Assembly: GCA_934098395.1 (NCBI GenBank)
Contig: CAKOOM010000001.1
Span: 422,386 to 486,385 of the forward strand
Length of the DNA: 64,000 nucleotides
Source of the DNA: an uncultured Bacilli bacterium
GTDB lineage: Bacteria > Bacillota_I > Bacilli_A > RF39 > UBA660
Direction of reading: 5' to 3'
Shown here: positions 54,504 through 63,303 of the stretch, piece after piece
How the letters are laid out: each line of letters begins with the position of its first letter
Numbering within the stretch: position 1 is the first letter of the stretch
Position numbers and translations under genes: made by a program
The notes under the pieces: model-generated
The model's input: the letters and a program-made list of their open reading frames with translations, nothing else
Told to the model about the DNA's origin: nothing
Database searches by the model: none

Positions 54504-54947
54504 ATGGAATATAAACACTTAGGAGTATATGGATTAGTTATTAAAGGAGAGGAGGTACTACTGATTAAGAAGGCTGTTGGCCCTTATAAGGGTAAGTTAG
54601 ATTTACCTGGAGGAACAGTTAATTTTGGTGAAAGACCAAATGAAACATTGATAAGAGAATTTGATGAAGAAACAGGTTTAGCAATAACTGATTATAGTTT
54701 ATTTGATGTGGATTCAGTAAAGTTTTTGTATAAAGAAAATGACAAGAGTATAATGGTACATCATATGGGAATATTTTATAAGATACTGGGATATGAGAAT
54801 GATATTAAAGAAAATATTTCAGTGGATTTAGTTAATGATGATTCGTTGGGAGCAGGATTTTATAAGATAAGTTCTCTTAGAAAAGAAGATTTATCAAAAA
54901 TTGCTATATTAGAACTGGAAAAGTTAGGGTATGAATTAAATGACTGA
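54504..54947 (+). CDS. NUDIX hydrolase
   Basis: The 147-residue protein carries a full Nudix box at about residues 32-54: G-x5-E-x7-REFDEETGL, with the leading GGTVNFGE. These enzymes cleave nucleoside diphosphates linked to another group. The substrate cannot be told from sequence. It overlaps the following ASCH gene by eight bases, so the pair is co-translated, which suggests a shared nucleotide or RNA role. It starts after AGGAGGGAG. Confidence 0.9.
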   Translation: MEYKHLGVYGLVIKGEEVLLIKKAVGPYKGKLDLPGGTVNFGERPNETLIREFDEETGLAITDYSLFDVDSVKFLYKENDKSIMVHHMGIFYKILGYENDIKENISVDLVNDDSLGAGFYKISSLRKEDLSKIAILELEKLGYELND

Positions 54948-55278
54948 AATGAAATTGCAAGATAAGTATTATGAATATATACTTAATGGAACGAAAAGAA
55001 TTGAAATAAGGTTAAATGATGAGAAGAGACAGGGGATTAAAATAGGTGATAAGATTAAGTTTATTAATGAGAGTGATGCATCTAAATATTTTATAGCAAC
55101 AGTATGCAACTTAACTTATTATAATACGATAGATGAGATGTTTAATGATTACAATATAGAAATACTTGCGGATAAGAGTATGACTAAAGAAGAACTTAGG
55201 CAGGTATTAATGGAATTTTATACGATAGAGAAACAAAATAAATATGGAATGGTTGCTATTTTGATAAAACTCGATTAA
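54940..55278 (+). CDS. ASCH-domain protein
   Basis: The 112-residue protein matches the ASCH fold: MKLQDKYYEYILNGTKRIEIRLNDEKR, GIKIGDKIKFIN and the closing KYGMVAILIKLD. The fold is related to PUA and is thought to bind RNA or nucleotides; some members hydrolyse acylated or modified nucleosides. The conserved Lys and Arg/Glu in GTKRIEIRLND are present. The start may be ATG 54940 or 54949. It overlaps the NUDIX gene. Confidence 0.8.
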   Translation: MTEMKLQDKYYEYILNGTKRIEIRLNDEKRQGIKIGDKIKFINESDASKYFIATVCNLTYYNTIDEMFNDYNIEILADKSMTKEELRQVLMEFYTIEKQNKYGMVAILIKLD

Positions 55279-55390
55279 GAGCTGACAATTTATCTTTAAT
55301 AGACATAAAAAAGTGATGTTTCAATAATTTATTGATGGTAGGAACAGGAGAGTTATAAGTTTTTAGTTAAGAAAAAATAAATATATCGAT

Positions 55391-55431
55391 TTGACAAAAG
55401 CATACGAATTTGTTATAATTTAGTATGCTTT
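55391..55431 (+). promoter_or_regulatory. Consensus promoter with an inverted repeat around the -10 box (RNase J gene)
   Basis: TTGACA (55391-55396) and TATAAT (55414-55419) are exactly 17 bases apart. AAAGCATAC (55397-55405) and GTATGCTTT (55423-55431) form a nine-base inverted repeat flanking the -10 box, suggesting an operator; read as RNA from upstream it could also act as a weak terminator. In the rest of the 184-base gap (55279-55462) I see nothing else. Confidence 0.75.
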
Positions 55432-55462
55432 TATACTTTATTTAAATTAAGAAAGGAGAGAA

Positions 55463-57109
55463 ATGAGTAAAATAAATATATTTAGTCTTGGTGGGCTAAA
55501 TGAAAATGGTAAGAATATGTATGTTATCGAAGTAGATAATGATATATTTGTTTTTGAAGCGGGTTTACAGTATGCGGATGAGCATACGTTAGGAATAGAT
55601 TATGTTATTCCAAATATAGATTATTTAAAGAATAATAAGGATAGAATAAAAGGGTTGTTTTTGACACATGGACATGATGAGAATATTGGAGCATTAGTAG
55701 ATATAGTTGATGCGTTAGATAATGTTAAGATATATGCATCAAGATTTACAATGAATATTGTTAAACATGAATTTATGACTTATAAGAAAGATATAAGTAA
55801 TTTAATTGAAATAAAGGAAAATAAAGCACTAGATTTTGGTAATGTTAGGATAGTTCCTACGAGTTTATCACACTCGATACCAGATAATTTTGGATATGCA
55901 GTGTATACTCCGGATGGGGTTATATTTTATGCATCTGATTTTGTTATAGATTCGATGATGAGAGGTCCATATAAGACAGAACTTGGAAGACTTGCTTATA
56001 TTGGTAGACAAAATGTTTTGTGTTTAATGGCAGAATCTTTGTATGCAATGAAGAAGGATCATACTTCTCCGAATCATAGAATACAAGGACTAATTAATGA
56101 AACGTTAACAAAACATAAGGGAAGAATTATATTTAATGTTCTTAATTCACATTTATATAGAATACAAGAATTATTTAATGAAGTATCTAAGACTGATCGT
56201 AAGATTGTAGTTATGGGTAAAAGATTACAAAATATAGTTAAGTATTCGATTGAAAATAATTATTTACATATAGATGAGAGTTTTATTGGTGATTTATCGA
56301 ATATTAATGATAGTAATGTAGTAATTTTGAATTCAAATGAAAGAGAAAAACCTTATGTAAATATTATTAAGATATTAGATGGATATGATAAATTTATAAG
56401 AATTAATAAAAATGATACGATATTTTTGGCTACGCCTATTTATGAGGGAAGAGAGAAGACTTTCTATAGACTTTTAGATAGAATAGCAATGACAGGGGCT
56501 ACAGCGGTTACCCTTAATCCGAAAAAATATTTATCTCATCATGCTTCATCTGAGGATTTGATGTTGATGATTGATTTAATGAATCCGAAGTATTATTTTC
56601 CAATAAAGGGAGAATATTCAGAACAAGTAGCTAATGGTGATTTGGCTTATGAACTTGGTATCCCTAGAGAAAATATTATTTTAAAAGAGAATGGTAGTGT
56701 AGCTACATTTGAAAATGGAGTATTAATAGATAACTTTAAGCAGGTACATACGGGTATTGTGTGTATTGATGGTGATTCTTCGGATGATATTGGAGAATTG
56801 GTTTTAAAGGATAGAGAAATGCTTTCTAATAATGGTATAGTTATTATTAGTGCAACGATTGATAAGAAGAGTAAGGCTATTTTATCAGGGCCTGAAATAC
56901 TTACCAGGGGATTTATTTACGTAAAAGATAGTCAAGATCTTATTAATAGTATTAAAAAGATGAGTTCTTCAATTATTGTAAGTAACGTTCATAATAATTA
57001 TATTGATTATTCGAAGGTGAAGAATACTATTAGGGAAAATTTATCAAAATATTTATTTGAACAAACGGGTAATAGACCAATGATAATAACAGTTATTCAA
57101 GAAATTTAA
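55463..57109 (+). CDS. rnjB: Ribonuclease J2-type protein
   Basis: RNase J proteins are metallo-beta-lactamase/beta-CASP ribonucleases that process mRNA and rRNA. The 548-residue length and sequence fit the family (NENGKNMYVIEVDNDIFVFEAG, SLSHSIPDNFGYAVYTPDG, ILTRGFIYVKDSQ, NRPMIITVIQEI). The metal motif at residues 69-74 is HGHDEN, not the HGHEDH of RNase J1, and LATPIYEGREKTFYRLL replaces the usual beta-CASP segment. From memory, Bacillus subtilis RNase J2 has the same HGHDEN, so I call it J2-like, with weak or no exonuclease activity and probably a partner J1 elsewhere. It starts after GAAAGGAGAG. Confidence 0.85.
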   Translation: MSKINIFSLGGLNENGKNMYVIEVDNDIFVFEAGLQYADEHTLGIDYVIPNIDYLKNNKDRIKGLFLTHGHDENIGALVDIVDALDNVKIYASRFTMNIVKHEFMTYKKDISNLIEIKENKALDFGNVRIVPTSLSHSIPDNFGYAVYTPDGVIFYASDFVIDSMMRGPYKTELGRLAYIGRQNVLCLMAESLYAMKKDHTSPNHRIQGLINETLTKHKGRIIFNVLNSHLYRIQELFNEVSKTDRKIVVMGKRLQNIVKYSIENNYLHIDESFIGDLSNINDSNVVILNSNEREKPYVNIIKILDGYDKFIRINKNDTIFLATPIYEGREKTFYRLLDRIAMTGATAVTLNPKKYLSHHASSEDLMLMIDLMNPKYYFPIKGEYSEQVANGDLAYELGIPRENIILKENGSVATFENGVLIDNFKQVHTGIVCIDGDSSDDIGELVLKDREMLSNNGIVIISATIDKKSKAILSGPEILTRGFIYVKDSQDLINSIKKMSSSIIVSNVHNNYIDYSKVKNTIRENLSKYLFEQTGNRPMIITVIQEI

Positions 57110-57134
57110 CAAGTAAAATTGTTAGATTTTTTTA
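57107..57134 (+). terminator. Terminator of the RNase J gene
   Basis: TAACAA and TTGTTA form a six-pair stem with a six-base loop followed by GATTTTTTT. Confidence 0.65.
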
Positions 57135-57185
57135 TTAACTAAAGAATATTATGATATAATTATGGTATAGTGGATGGTGATTATA

Positions 57186-57878
57186 GTGAAGTTTGTAGTA
57201 GTTATTCCAAGTTTTAATCCGAGTGAAGCACTTATTAAAATAGTAGATGAGTTAATTATTAATGATGTTCGGAAAATTATTATTGTTAATGATGGTAGTG
57301 AAAATAGATGTAATAGGATTTTTTCTGAGTTAAGAAAAAGAAAAGAATGTGTAGTATTAAGACATAAAGAGAATATGGGTAAGGGAGTAGCTATTAAGAC
57401 CGCACTTAATTATTATTTTAATAATTTATTTACTACGTATAAGGGAATTGTTACAATGGATTGTGATTCACAACATTTGGTTAAGGATGTAATTAAAGTA
57501 GGTAAAGCGGTAATACTTGAAGATAAATTTGTACTTGGAATGCGTGATTTTTCGTTAGATAATGTTCCTTTAAGAAATAAGCTTGGTAATAAGATAACTT
57601 CATGGGTATTTAAAAAGTTATATCATGTTTATTTAAGAGATACACAAACTGGTCTTAGAGGAATACCTAATAGATTAGTTAGATATTTAAAGAAAATTGA
57701 TGGGGATAGATTTGAATATGAAATTAATGAGCTAATTGATTTGGTTAAAGATAAGGAAGAAATATATCAAGTAGATATTGATACGGTATATTTAAAGGAT
57801 AGTAATAAACATAGTAAGTTTAAAGTATTTAGAGATTCTTATAATATATATAAGGTTATATTTAAGAGAAGAAAGTAA
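57186..57878 (+). CDS. Family 2 glycosyltransferase
   Basis: The 230-residue protein has the GT2 fold: VVVIPSFNPSEALIKIVDEL, the nucleotide-sugar site IIIVNDGSENRC, HKENMGKGVAIKTAL, the metal motif TMDCDSQH and DTQTGLRGIP. It is most like dolichyl- or undecaprenyl-phosphate sugar transferases but lacks C-terminal membrane spans, so it is probably peripheral. GTG 57186 is chosen because GGATGGTGA lies five bases upstream; the ATG at 57174 is inside that site. It converges on the sortase gene. Confidence 0.85.
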   Translation: MKFVVVIPSFNPSEALIKIVDELIINDVRKIIIVNDGSENRCNRIFSELRKRKECVVLRHKENMGKGVAIKTALNYYFNNLFTTYKGIVTMDCDSQHLVKDVIKVGKAVILEDKFVLGMRDFSLDNVPLRNKLGNKITSWVFKKLYHVYLRDTQTGLRGIPNRLVRYLKKIDGDRFEYEINELIDLVKDKEEIYQVDIDTVYLKDSNKHSKFKVFRDSYNIYKVIFKRRK

Positions 57879-57905
57879 AATCTACACAAAAGTGTAGATT
57901 TTTAT
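57877..57905. terminator. Bidirectional terminator between glycosyltransferase and sortase genes
   Basis: AAAATCTACAC and GTGTAGATTTT form a perfect eleven-pair stem with an AAAA loop, with T-runs available on both strands. Confidence 0.85.
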
Positions 57906-58855
57906 CGATATTCAGCTTTAATCATTTTAGCATGAATTACTATTCTTTTTGTTCCATCATCAGTACAAGTAGATAGAGTTAGGATTTTATCTTTGTATGT
58001 TACATCTTCGTTGAAGTTGTAAATACTACGAGATTTGATAGTATTTATAAATTCTTTATGTTCTTCATCACTGTCAAAGTATGTTTTTATGTAATAAGCT
58101 TCAGGTTTTATTATATATATTGAAAATATTTTCCATACGGTATTTGAGTCTGGAGTTGATAACTTAATATACATATTTTCTTCGTTTTTATACCATGATT
58201 CTTTTAAACACCAGACAAGAGAACCAAACATAGTTCTGTTAGTTAAGTTATGGGCATAAATGATGGTATTATTTTCAAAATATTTAAAATTATCACGATA
58301 ATCAGCAAAAACCCAACCGTTGTAATTACTATTTTTATTAAAGTCGTGATGGAGATAATATTCATTATCATTGTGTTGAACGATTGAATAGTTAACATTA
58401 GTATTGTTTACTTTAATCCATCCGACAGTTTCACTATTTTTTTTAATTAGATCATTAAAGTCCACGGAGATATAACTTATATTTTTGTATTTATCATTGT
58501 CAACAGGGTTATATTCGAAGGTTTCATTATTAGTATTTTGTTCTTCTTTTTCAATAATTTCAGTACTTGATATAATATCTTTTGATAGGTAGTCTATTTT
58601 TAATTTTTGAACGTACCATCTAGATATTATGAATATGCATATAAAATATACGGATAGACTAAGAAAAATCATAATTATAGGAATAATTGGTTTACCTTTA
58701 TATTTTAAATTAGCTCCTTTTTTAGGATTTATAATGCATATTAATCCTTTTATGAAATATTTTGGAATAATAGTTATAGTTGTATATAATCCGAGGAAGA
58801 ACCAACGTATTATTTTTATAAGAAACACCTCCTTATATTGTTTTAAGTATATCAT
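57902..58855 (-). CDS. srtB: Class B sortase
   Basis: Sortases cut a sorting signal and link proteins to the wall. The protein has two N-terminal membrane-associated segments (WFFLGLYTTITIIP and PIIMIFLSLSVYFICIFII), then the catalytic domain with His in YAHNLTNRTMFGSL, Cys in LTLSTC and Arg in TKRIVIHAK. The class B pattern includes VGWIKVNNTNVNYSIVQHNDNEYYLHHDF in pieces. Listed from ATG 58855 it has 317 residues, but that ATG has no ribosome binding site. AAGGAGGTG lies six bases before an in-frame ATA at 58819, which would give 305 residues. The likely substrate is the SPQTG protein at 22449. Confidence 0.88.
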   Translation of the reverse strand: MIYLKQYKEVFLIKIIRWFFLGLYTTITIIPKYFIKGLICIINPKKGANLKYKGKPIIPIIMIFLSLSVYFICIFIISRWYVQKLKIDYLSKDIISSTEIIEKEEQNTNNETFEYNPVDNDKYKNISYISVDFNDLIKKNSETVGWIKVNNTNVNYSIVQHNDNEYYLHHDFNKNSNYNGWVFADYRDNFKYFENNTIIYAHNLTNRTMFGSLVWCLKESWYKNEENMYIKLSTPDSNTVWKIFSIYIIKPEAYYIKTYFDSDEEHKEFINTIKSRSIYNFNEDVTYKDKILTLSTCTDDGTKRIVIHAKMIKAEYR

Positions 58856-58941
58856 AATTTTGTCAAAAATGGTATATATACTTTGAAAAATAAAAAAATT
58901 TTGGTATAATATGTTTAGTTTTAAGGAAGAAGGTGAGTTTA

Positions 58942-59484
58942 GTGAATGTTGATGGTATAAAAATAGGTGATAAGTTACAAATTCATTGTTATAAACATGA
59001 TGGTAGTTTACATAGAACATGGGATGAAGCTGTTGTTTTAGATATTTTTGATGATTATATGGTGTTTGGTAATAATAGAACTACAGTAGTTGATTCGGAC
59101 GGCAAGATTTGGAAAACGAGAGAACCAGCAGTTATGTTTTTCTTTACTAATAGATGGTTTAATATAATTGGGCAATTAAAAGATTATGGAATTTATTATT
59201 ATTGTAATATAGCTACGCCAGCTTTGATAGATAATAGAGTAATTAAGTATATAGATTATGATTTGGATTTGAGAGTATTTCCTAATGGAAGTTTTAAAAT
59301 CTTAGATAGAATGGAATACAAATATCATAGAAAACAGATGCATTATTCGAATAGATTAGATTTTATACTGAAATATGAACTAGCTAATTTAATTGAAATG
59401 GTAAGAGAAAGAGAATTACCTTTTGATAAGAATATAATTAATAAATATTATGATAAGTATGTTTCATTAGTTTCTAAACAGTAG
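58942..59484 (+). CDS. ntdP: Nucleoside tri-/diphosphate phosphatase of the DUF402 family
   Basis: The 180-residue protein matches the Ntdp/UPF0374 family: KIGDKLQIHCYKHDGSLHRTWDEAV in pieces, RTTVVDSDGKIWKTREPAVMFF, RWFNIIGQLKDYGIYYYCN and the acidic metal site IDYDLDLRVFP. Members hydrolyse nucleoside tri- and diphosphates with divalent metal. Start choice lies between GTG 58933 and GTG 58942; the second has AGGTGAG four bases upstream and matches the usual family start. It is divergent from the sortase gene. Confidence 0.9.
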   Translation: MNVDGIKIGDKLQIHCYKHDGSLHRTWDEAVVLDIFDDYMVFGNNRTTVVDSDGKIWKTREPAVMFFFTNRWFNIIGQLKDYGIYYYCNIATPALIDNRVIKYIDYDLDLRVFPNGSFKILDRMEYKYHRKQMHYSNRLDFILKYELANLIEMVRERELPFDKNIINKYYDKYVSLVSKQ

Positions 59485-59504
59485 TAATACTGTTTTTTCT
59501 TTTT
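59476..59504 (+). terminator. Terminator of ntdP
   Basis: AAACAGTA and TACTGTTT form an eight-pair stem with a GTAA loop and T-run; the stop codon lies in the hairpin. Confidence 0.85.
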
Positions 59505-59561
59505 ATAAAATGAAAAATATGGTATAATTAATGTATAAGTATATAAGATTAGGAGATAGAT

Positions 59562-61517
59562 ATGAATAAAGTAGAGAGAATGAAGGAATTAATAGCTACG
59601 CTTAATCAGGCTTCGGTTTTATACTACCAATATAGTACAATAATGATGACTGATTATGAGTATGATAAATTATATGATGAGTTAGTAGAACTTGAGAAGG
59701 AGACAGGGATAACTTTATCTAATAGTCCAACTATTAATGTAGAACCTGAGGTATCTAGTTCTCTTAAGAAGGTAGAGCATCCATCTCCAATGTTATCTTT
59801 GGCTAAGACTAAGAATATAGATGAGTTAGAAGAATTTTTAGGAAAACAGAACGGTCTTTTATCTTGGAAATTAGATGGGTTAACGATAGTGCTTACTTAT
59901 GATAAGGGGGAACTTATTAGTGGAGTTACTCGTGGTAATGGGATTATTGGTGAGGATGTATATGAGAATGTGCGTCAGTTTAAGAATATTCCTTTAAGAA
60001 TAGCTTATAAAGGGAGACTTGTTTTAAGAGGAGAAGCTATTATTAAATATTCTGATTTTGAGAGAATGAATAATGAACTTGGTGACTCAGTAAATCAATA
60101 TAAGAATCCACGTAATTTATGTTCTGGTTCAGTTAGACAACTTGATAGTAAGATAACAGCTAAGAGATGTGTTAATTTGATTGTTTTTGCTTTGATTAGT
60201 GCAAGTGATAAGGATTTTAGTACAAAGAGTGAAGAATTTGCTTGGCTTAGTTCTTTAGGATTTACGGTGGTTGAGAATTTTCCAGTTACAAAGGATACGG
60301 TTAGGGAGAGAGTACTTGATTTTAAAAATAGAGTAGTTAGTTATGATATTCCATCTGATGGTTTAGTACTTACTTATGATTCAATAGAATATAGCAATAG
60401 TTTAGGTACTACGGCTAAATATCCGAAACATTCGATGGCTTTTAAGTGGCAAGATGAAACGGCTGAAACGGTTATTAGAGATATTGATTGGATGGTATCA
60501 AGAACGGGATTAATTAATCCAGTAGCAGTATTTGATCCGGTAGAACTTGAGGGTACGGTTGTATCTAGAGCATCACTTCATAATGTTTCAGTATTAAAAG
60601 GATTGAAAATAGGAATTGGGGATACTGTTTTGGTATATAAAGCTAATATGATTATTCCGCAAATAGCTGATAATTTAACAAAGAGTAATAATTTATTAAT
60701 TCCAGATAAGTGTCCGCGTTGTAATCATCAAGCTAAGATAATTAGCGAGAATGATATAGAATATTTATATTGTATGAATGAAGTATGTCCTGCTAAATTG
60801 ATAAAGAGATTAAGTCTTTTTGTTAGTAGAAATGCAATGAATATAGATGGACTTAGTGACCAGATACTAAGTAAATTAATTGAAATGGGAATTGTTAATA
60901 GTCCAGCTTCAATATATAGAATAAGTAAATATAAAGATACGATTATGTCTTCTTTTGGATTTGGAGTTAAATCTTATAATAATTTAATAGATTCGATTGA
61001 AGCATCAAGAAATGTACGAATAGCTAACTTTATTTATTCTTTAGGTATTCCAGAGATTGGTTTATCAAGAGCAAAACTTATATGTAAAAATTTTAATAAT
61101 TCAATAGATAAAATTAGAAATTTAGAATTTGATGAATTGAGTCAAATATATGGAATTGGTCCTATTATAGCTAGAGAATGGATGGATGCTTTTAATAATG
61201 AGGATTTTTTACAAGAGTTTAATGAGATTCTTAAAGAAGTTAATATAATTAGTGAAGATGATAATAGTCAAATACTTGATAAGTTAAACTTTGTTATTAC
61301 AGGAAGTTTATCTAAATTTGATAATAGAGATATGTTAGTTGAATATATAGAAAATAATGGTGGTAAGGTGTTAAAAGCAGTATCTAGTAATGTAGATTAT
61401 TTAATTAATAATGATGTTACTTCAAATTCTTCGAAGAATAAAAAAGCTAAAGAACTTGGAATAAAGATTATTAGTGAAGATGAGTTTTTGGAGTTATGTA
61501 AGGGAGATACAGAATGA
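59562..61517 (+). CDS. ligA: NAD-dependent DNA ligase
   Basis: LigA seals nicks during replication and repair. The 651-residue protein has the Ia domain (YYQYSTIMMTDYEYDKLYDEL), adenylation site WKLDGL (Lys nucleophile), TRGNGIIGEDVYENV, an OB domain, a four-Cys zinc finger (CPRCNH and CMNEVCPAK), helix-hairpin-helix repeats and a C-terminal BRCT domain (NFVITGSLSKFDNRDMLVEYI in pieces). The adenylation motif KLDG is usual KxDG. It ends in TGA overlapping the next gene's ATG. pcrA and yerB-type partners are absent. Confidence 0.97.
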   Translation: MNKVERMKELIATLNQASVLYYQYSTIMMTDYEYDKLYDELVELEKETGITLSNSPTINVEPEVSSSLKKVEHPSPMLSLAKTKNIDELEEFLGKQNGLLSWKLDGLTIVLTYDKGELISGVTRGNGIIGEDVYENVRQFKNIPLRIAYKGRLVLRGEAIIKYSDFERMNNELGDSVNQYKNPRNLCSGSVRQLDSKITAKRCVNLIVFALISASDKDFSTKSEEFAWLSSLGFTVVENFPVTKDTVRERVLDFKNRVVSYDIPSDGLVLTYDSIEYSNSLGTTAKYPKHSMAFKWQDETAETVIRDIDWMVSRTGLINPVAVFDPVELEGTVVSRASLHNVSVLKGLKIGIGDTVLVYKANMIIPQIADNLTKSNNLLIPDKCPRCNHQAKIISENDIEYLYCMNEVCPAKLIKRLSLFVSRNAMNIDGLSDQILSKLIEMGIVNSPASIYRISKYKDTIMSSFGFGVKSYNNLIDSIEASRNVRIANFIYSLGIPEIGLSRAKLICKNFNNSIDKIRNLEFDELSQIYGIGPIIAREWMDAFNNEDFLQEFNEILKEVNIISEDDNSQILDKLNFVITGSLSKFDNRDMLVEYIENNGGKVLKAVSSNVDYLINNDVTSNSSKNKKAKELGIKIISEDEFLELCKGDTE

Positions 61518-62731
61518 AAGAAAAATATTATAAGTATGCAGAATTATTATTGAAAAAGGGACTTGATATTAAAGTAGGACAGCCACTTTTGGTAAACTTT
61601 CCAGCTGAAGCAATGGATTTTATTAGAGTATTAACAGAAGTAGCTATGAATTTAGGAGTTAGAGATATCTACTACGATATAAGTGATGAAGAATTAAAAC
61701 ATATGCAATTAAAATATTATTCAATTGGGGATATTAAGAATAGTAGATTTTGGAATAAGAGTATTCATGATGAGTATGCAAAGAAGGGAGCAGCATTTTT
61801 GTTTTTTGTGTCTTCAGTTAATGATAGAATGAAGGATATTGATAATGAAAAGTTAGAAGTGGCTCAAAGACATTCTCTTCAGACAAGGAAATTGTATAGA
61901 GAAATGCAAGAGAAAAACGAGGTTGATTGGTGTATTGCTTCAGTAGCTACGAAAGAATGGGGAGACATGATATATGGAGATACAACTAACTCAAGAGAAA
62001 AGCTATGGGAGACAATATTTGATATTTGTTTAATTAATGAAGATGATCCTTGTTTAGCATGGACTAGGAAGATGGAAGAAAATAGAAGAAATTATCAAAA
62101 ATTAAATGATTTACATATAAAAGAATTACATTATAGGAATAGTTTAGGTACTGATTTAAAAATAGGTCTTAGTGATAAGGCTAGATGGCTTGGCGGAGCT
62201 AGTTTAATAAAGGGAAGAGAAATAATTGTTAATATTCCTACTGAAGAAGTATTTACGACACCAGATAAGCATAAAACTAATGGGGTAGTTTACTGCTCTA
62301 AGCCACTTCTTTATTCAGGAAGTATTATTAAAGATATTATGCTTGAATTTAGGGATGGTAAAGTCGTTAATTATAGTGCTAGTAGTAATCAACAAGTTCT
62401 TAAAAATATAATTGATTATGATGAAGAGTCTAGTTATCTTGGAGAAGTAGCTTTAGTAGATTATGATTCGAAGATATCTAATACGAATATTCTTTTTTAT
62501 GAGACATTATTTGATGAGAATGCTTCATGTCATATAGCTTTGGGTAGAGGATTTAGAGAATGTTTAGAAAATGGTAATGATTTAAATGATTTAGAACTTG
62601 AGGAAGTTGGATATGATAAATCTAGAAATCATGTTGATGTTATGATAGGTACTAAAGATTTGGAGATAATTGCTAAGACAAGTGATGGTTTAGAAATTGA
62701 ATTGTTTAAAAATGGTGGTTTTTGTATATAA
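61514..62731 (+). CDS. M29-family aminopeptidase (PepS/AmpS type)
   Basis: The 405-residue protein is a thermophilic-type metallo-aminopeptidase: KYAELLLKKGLDIKVGQPLLVN near the start, YRNSLGTDLKIGLSDKARWLGG, NIPTEEVFTTPDKHKTNGVV with metal-ligand Glu residues, and HIALGRGFRECLENG and NHVDVMIGTKDLEI near the end. It removes N-terminal residues from peptides in the cytoplasm. It overlaps ligA by four bases (ATGA), so the two are one operon, although the functions are unrelated. Confidence 0.93.
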   Translation: MKEKYYKYAELLLKKGLDIKVGQPLLVNFPAEAMDFIRVLTEVAMNLGVRDIYYDISDEELKHMQLKYYSIGDIKNSRFWNKSIHDEYAKKGAAFLFFVSSVNDRMKDIDNEKLEVAQRHSLQTRKLYREMQEKNEVDWCIASVATKEWGDMIYGDTTNSREKLWETIFDICLINEDDPCLAWTRKMEENRRNYQKLNDLHIKELHYRNSLGTDLKIGLSDKARWLGGASLIKGREIIVNIPTEEVFTTPDKHKTNGVVYCSKPLLYSGSIIKDIMLEFRDGKVVNYSASSNQQVLKNIIDYDEESSYLGEVALVDYDSKISNTNILFYETLFDENASCHIALGRGFRECLENGNDLNDLELEEVGYDKSRNHVDVMIGTKDLEIIAKTSDGLEIELFKNGGFCI

Positions 62732-62780
62732 GAGTTGTTGTTCATTTTGATGAATATTTTCCAGACTATAATGAGCGAAT

Positions 62781-62821
62781 ACCAAAAAAGAAGAGAAGTC
62801 AAATATGACTTCTTTTTTGGT
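62781..62821 (+). terminator. Terminator of ligA-aminopeptidase operon
   Basis: AAGTCA and TGACTT with an AATA loop, extended by ACCAAAAAAG and TTTTTTGGT arms, form a long stem containing the T-run. Confidence 0.85.
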
Positions 62822-62864
62822 ATAAAAAATAATAAAAAGAAAATAATAATATTGGTGATAAAGG

Positions 62865-63302
62865 ATGAATGAAAATAATGAATTGTTAATGTATATTTAT
62901 CAGAATAGTTTGATGGGAGTTAAGTCTACGACAAAGTTGATTAATTTGTTAAATAAATCTGATAATAAAATTAAAGAAATTGTTGAAGGAGAGTTAAAAG
63001 GATACGAGAACTTTTTAAAAGAAAGTAAAAAGTTGTTAAAAAAACATAAAATAGAACCTAAGAATAAGAATATTATTGCAGAAATTACTTCTTCAATAGC
63101 AATGAATGTTGAATTTTTTAAAGATAATAGTGATGCGAAGATTGCAGATATGTTGATTAGAGGTTTTACTATGGGAAATATTGATATAGATAAGAAGATT
63201 GATAAATATAGTAGTGAAAGTGACGCTTCAATTTTAAAATTAGCTAAAAAGTTAAAGAAATTTGGTGAAGAAAATATTGAACTTTTAAAGAAGCATTTGT
63301 AA
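62865..63302 (+). CDS. Hypothetical all-helical protein
   Basis: The 145-residue Lys-rich protein appears to be a four-helix bundle (LLMYIYQNSLMGVKSTTKLINLL, EIVEGELKGYENFLKESKKLLKK). It has no signal peptide or membrane span. The pattern recalls small ferritin-like or stress-associated helical proteins, but I see no clear metal-site series. It starts after GGTGATAAAGG and precedes the CmpB-like membrane gene by one base, so the two are probably co-expressed. Confidence 0.55.
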   Translation: MNENNELLMYIYQNSLMGVKSTTKLINLLNKSDNKIKEIVEGELKGYENFLKESKKLLKKHKIEPKNKNIIAEITSSIAMNVEFFKDNSDAKIADMLIRGFTMGNIDIDKKIDKYSSESDASILKLAKKLKKFGEENIELLKKHL

Positions 63303-63303
63303 G

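Noticed and set aside
55463..57109. RNase J as a newly inactivated pseudoenzyme
   Set aside because: The altered HGHDEN motif agrees with the J2 subtype as I remember it, and the frame is intact, so it is more likely an established paralogue than a recent loss.
62752..62870. Short frame beginning MNIFQTIMSEYQKRR after the aminopeptidase gene
   Set aside because: It runs through the terminator hairpin, has no ribosome binding site and overlaps the next gene's start region.
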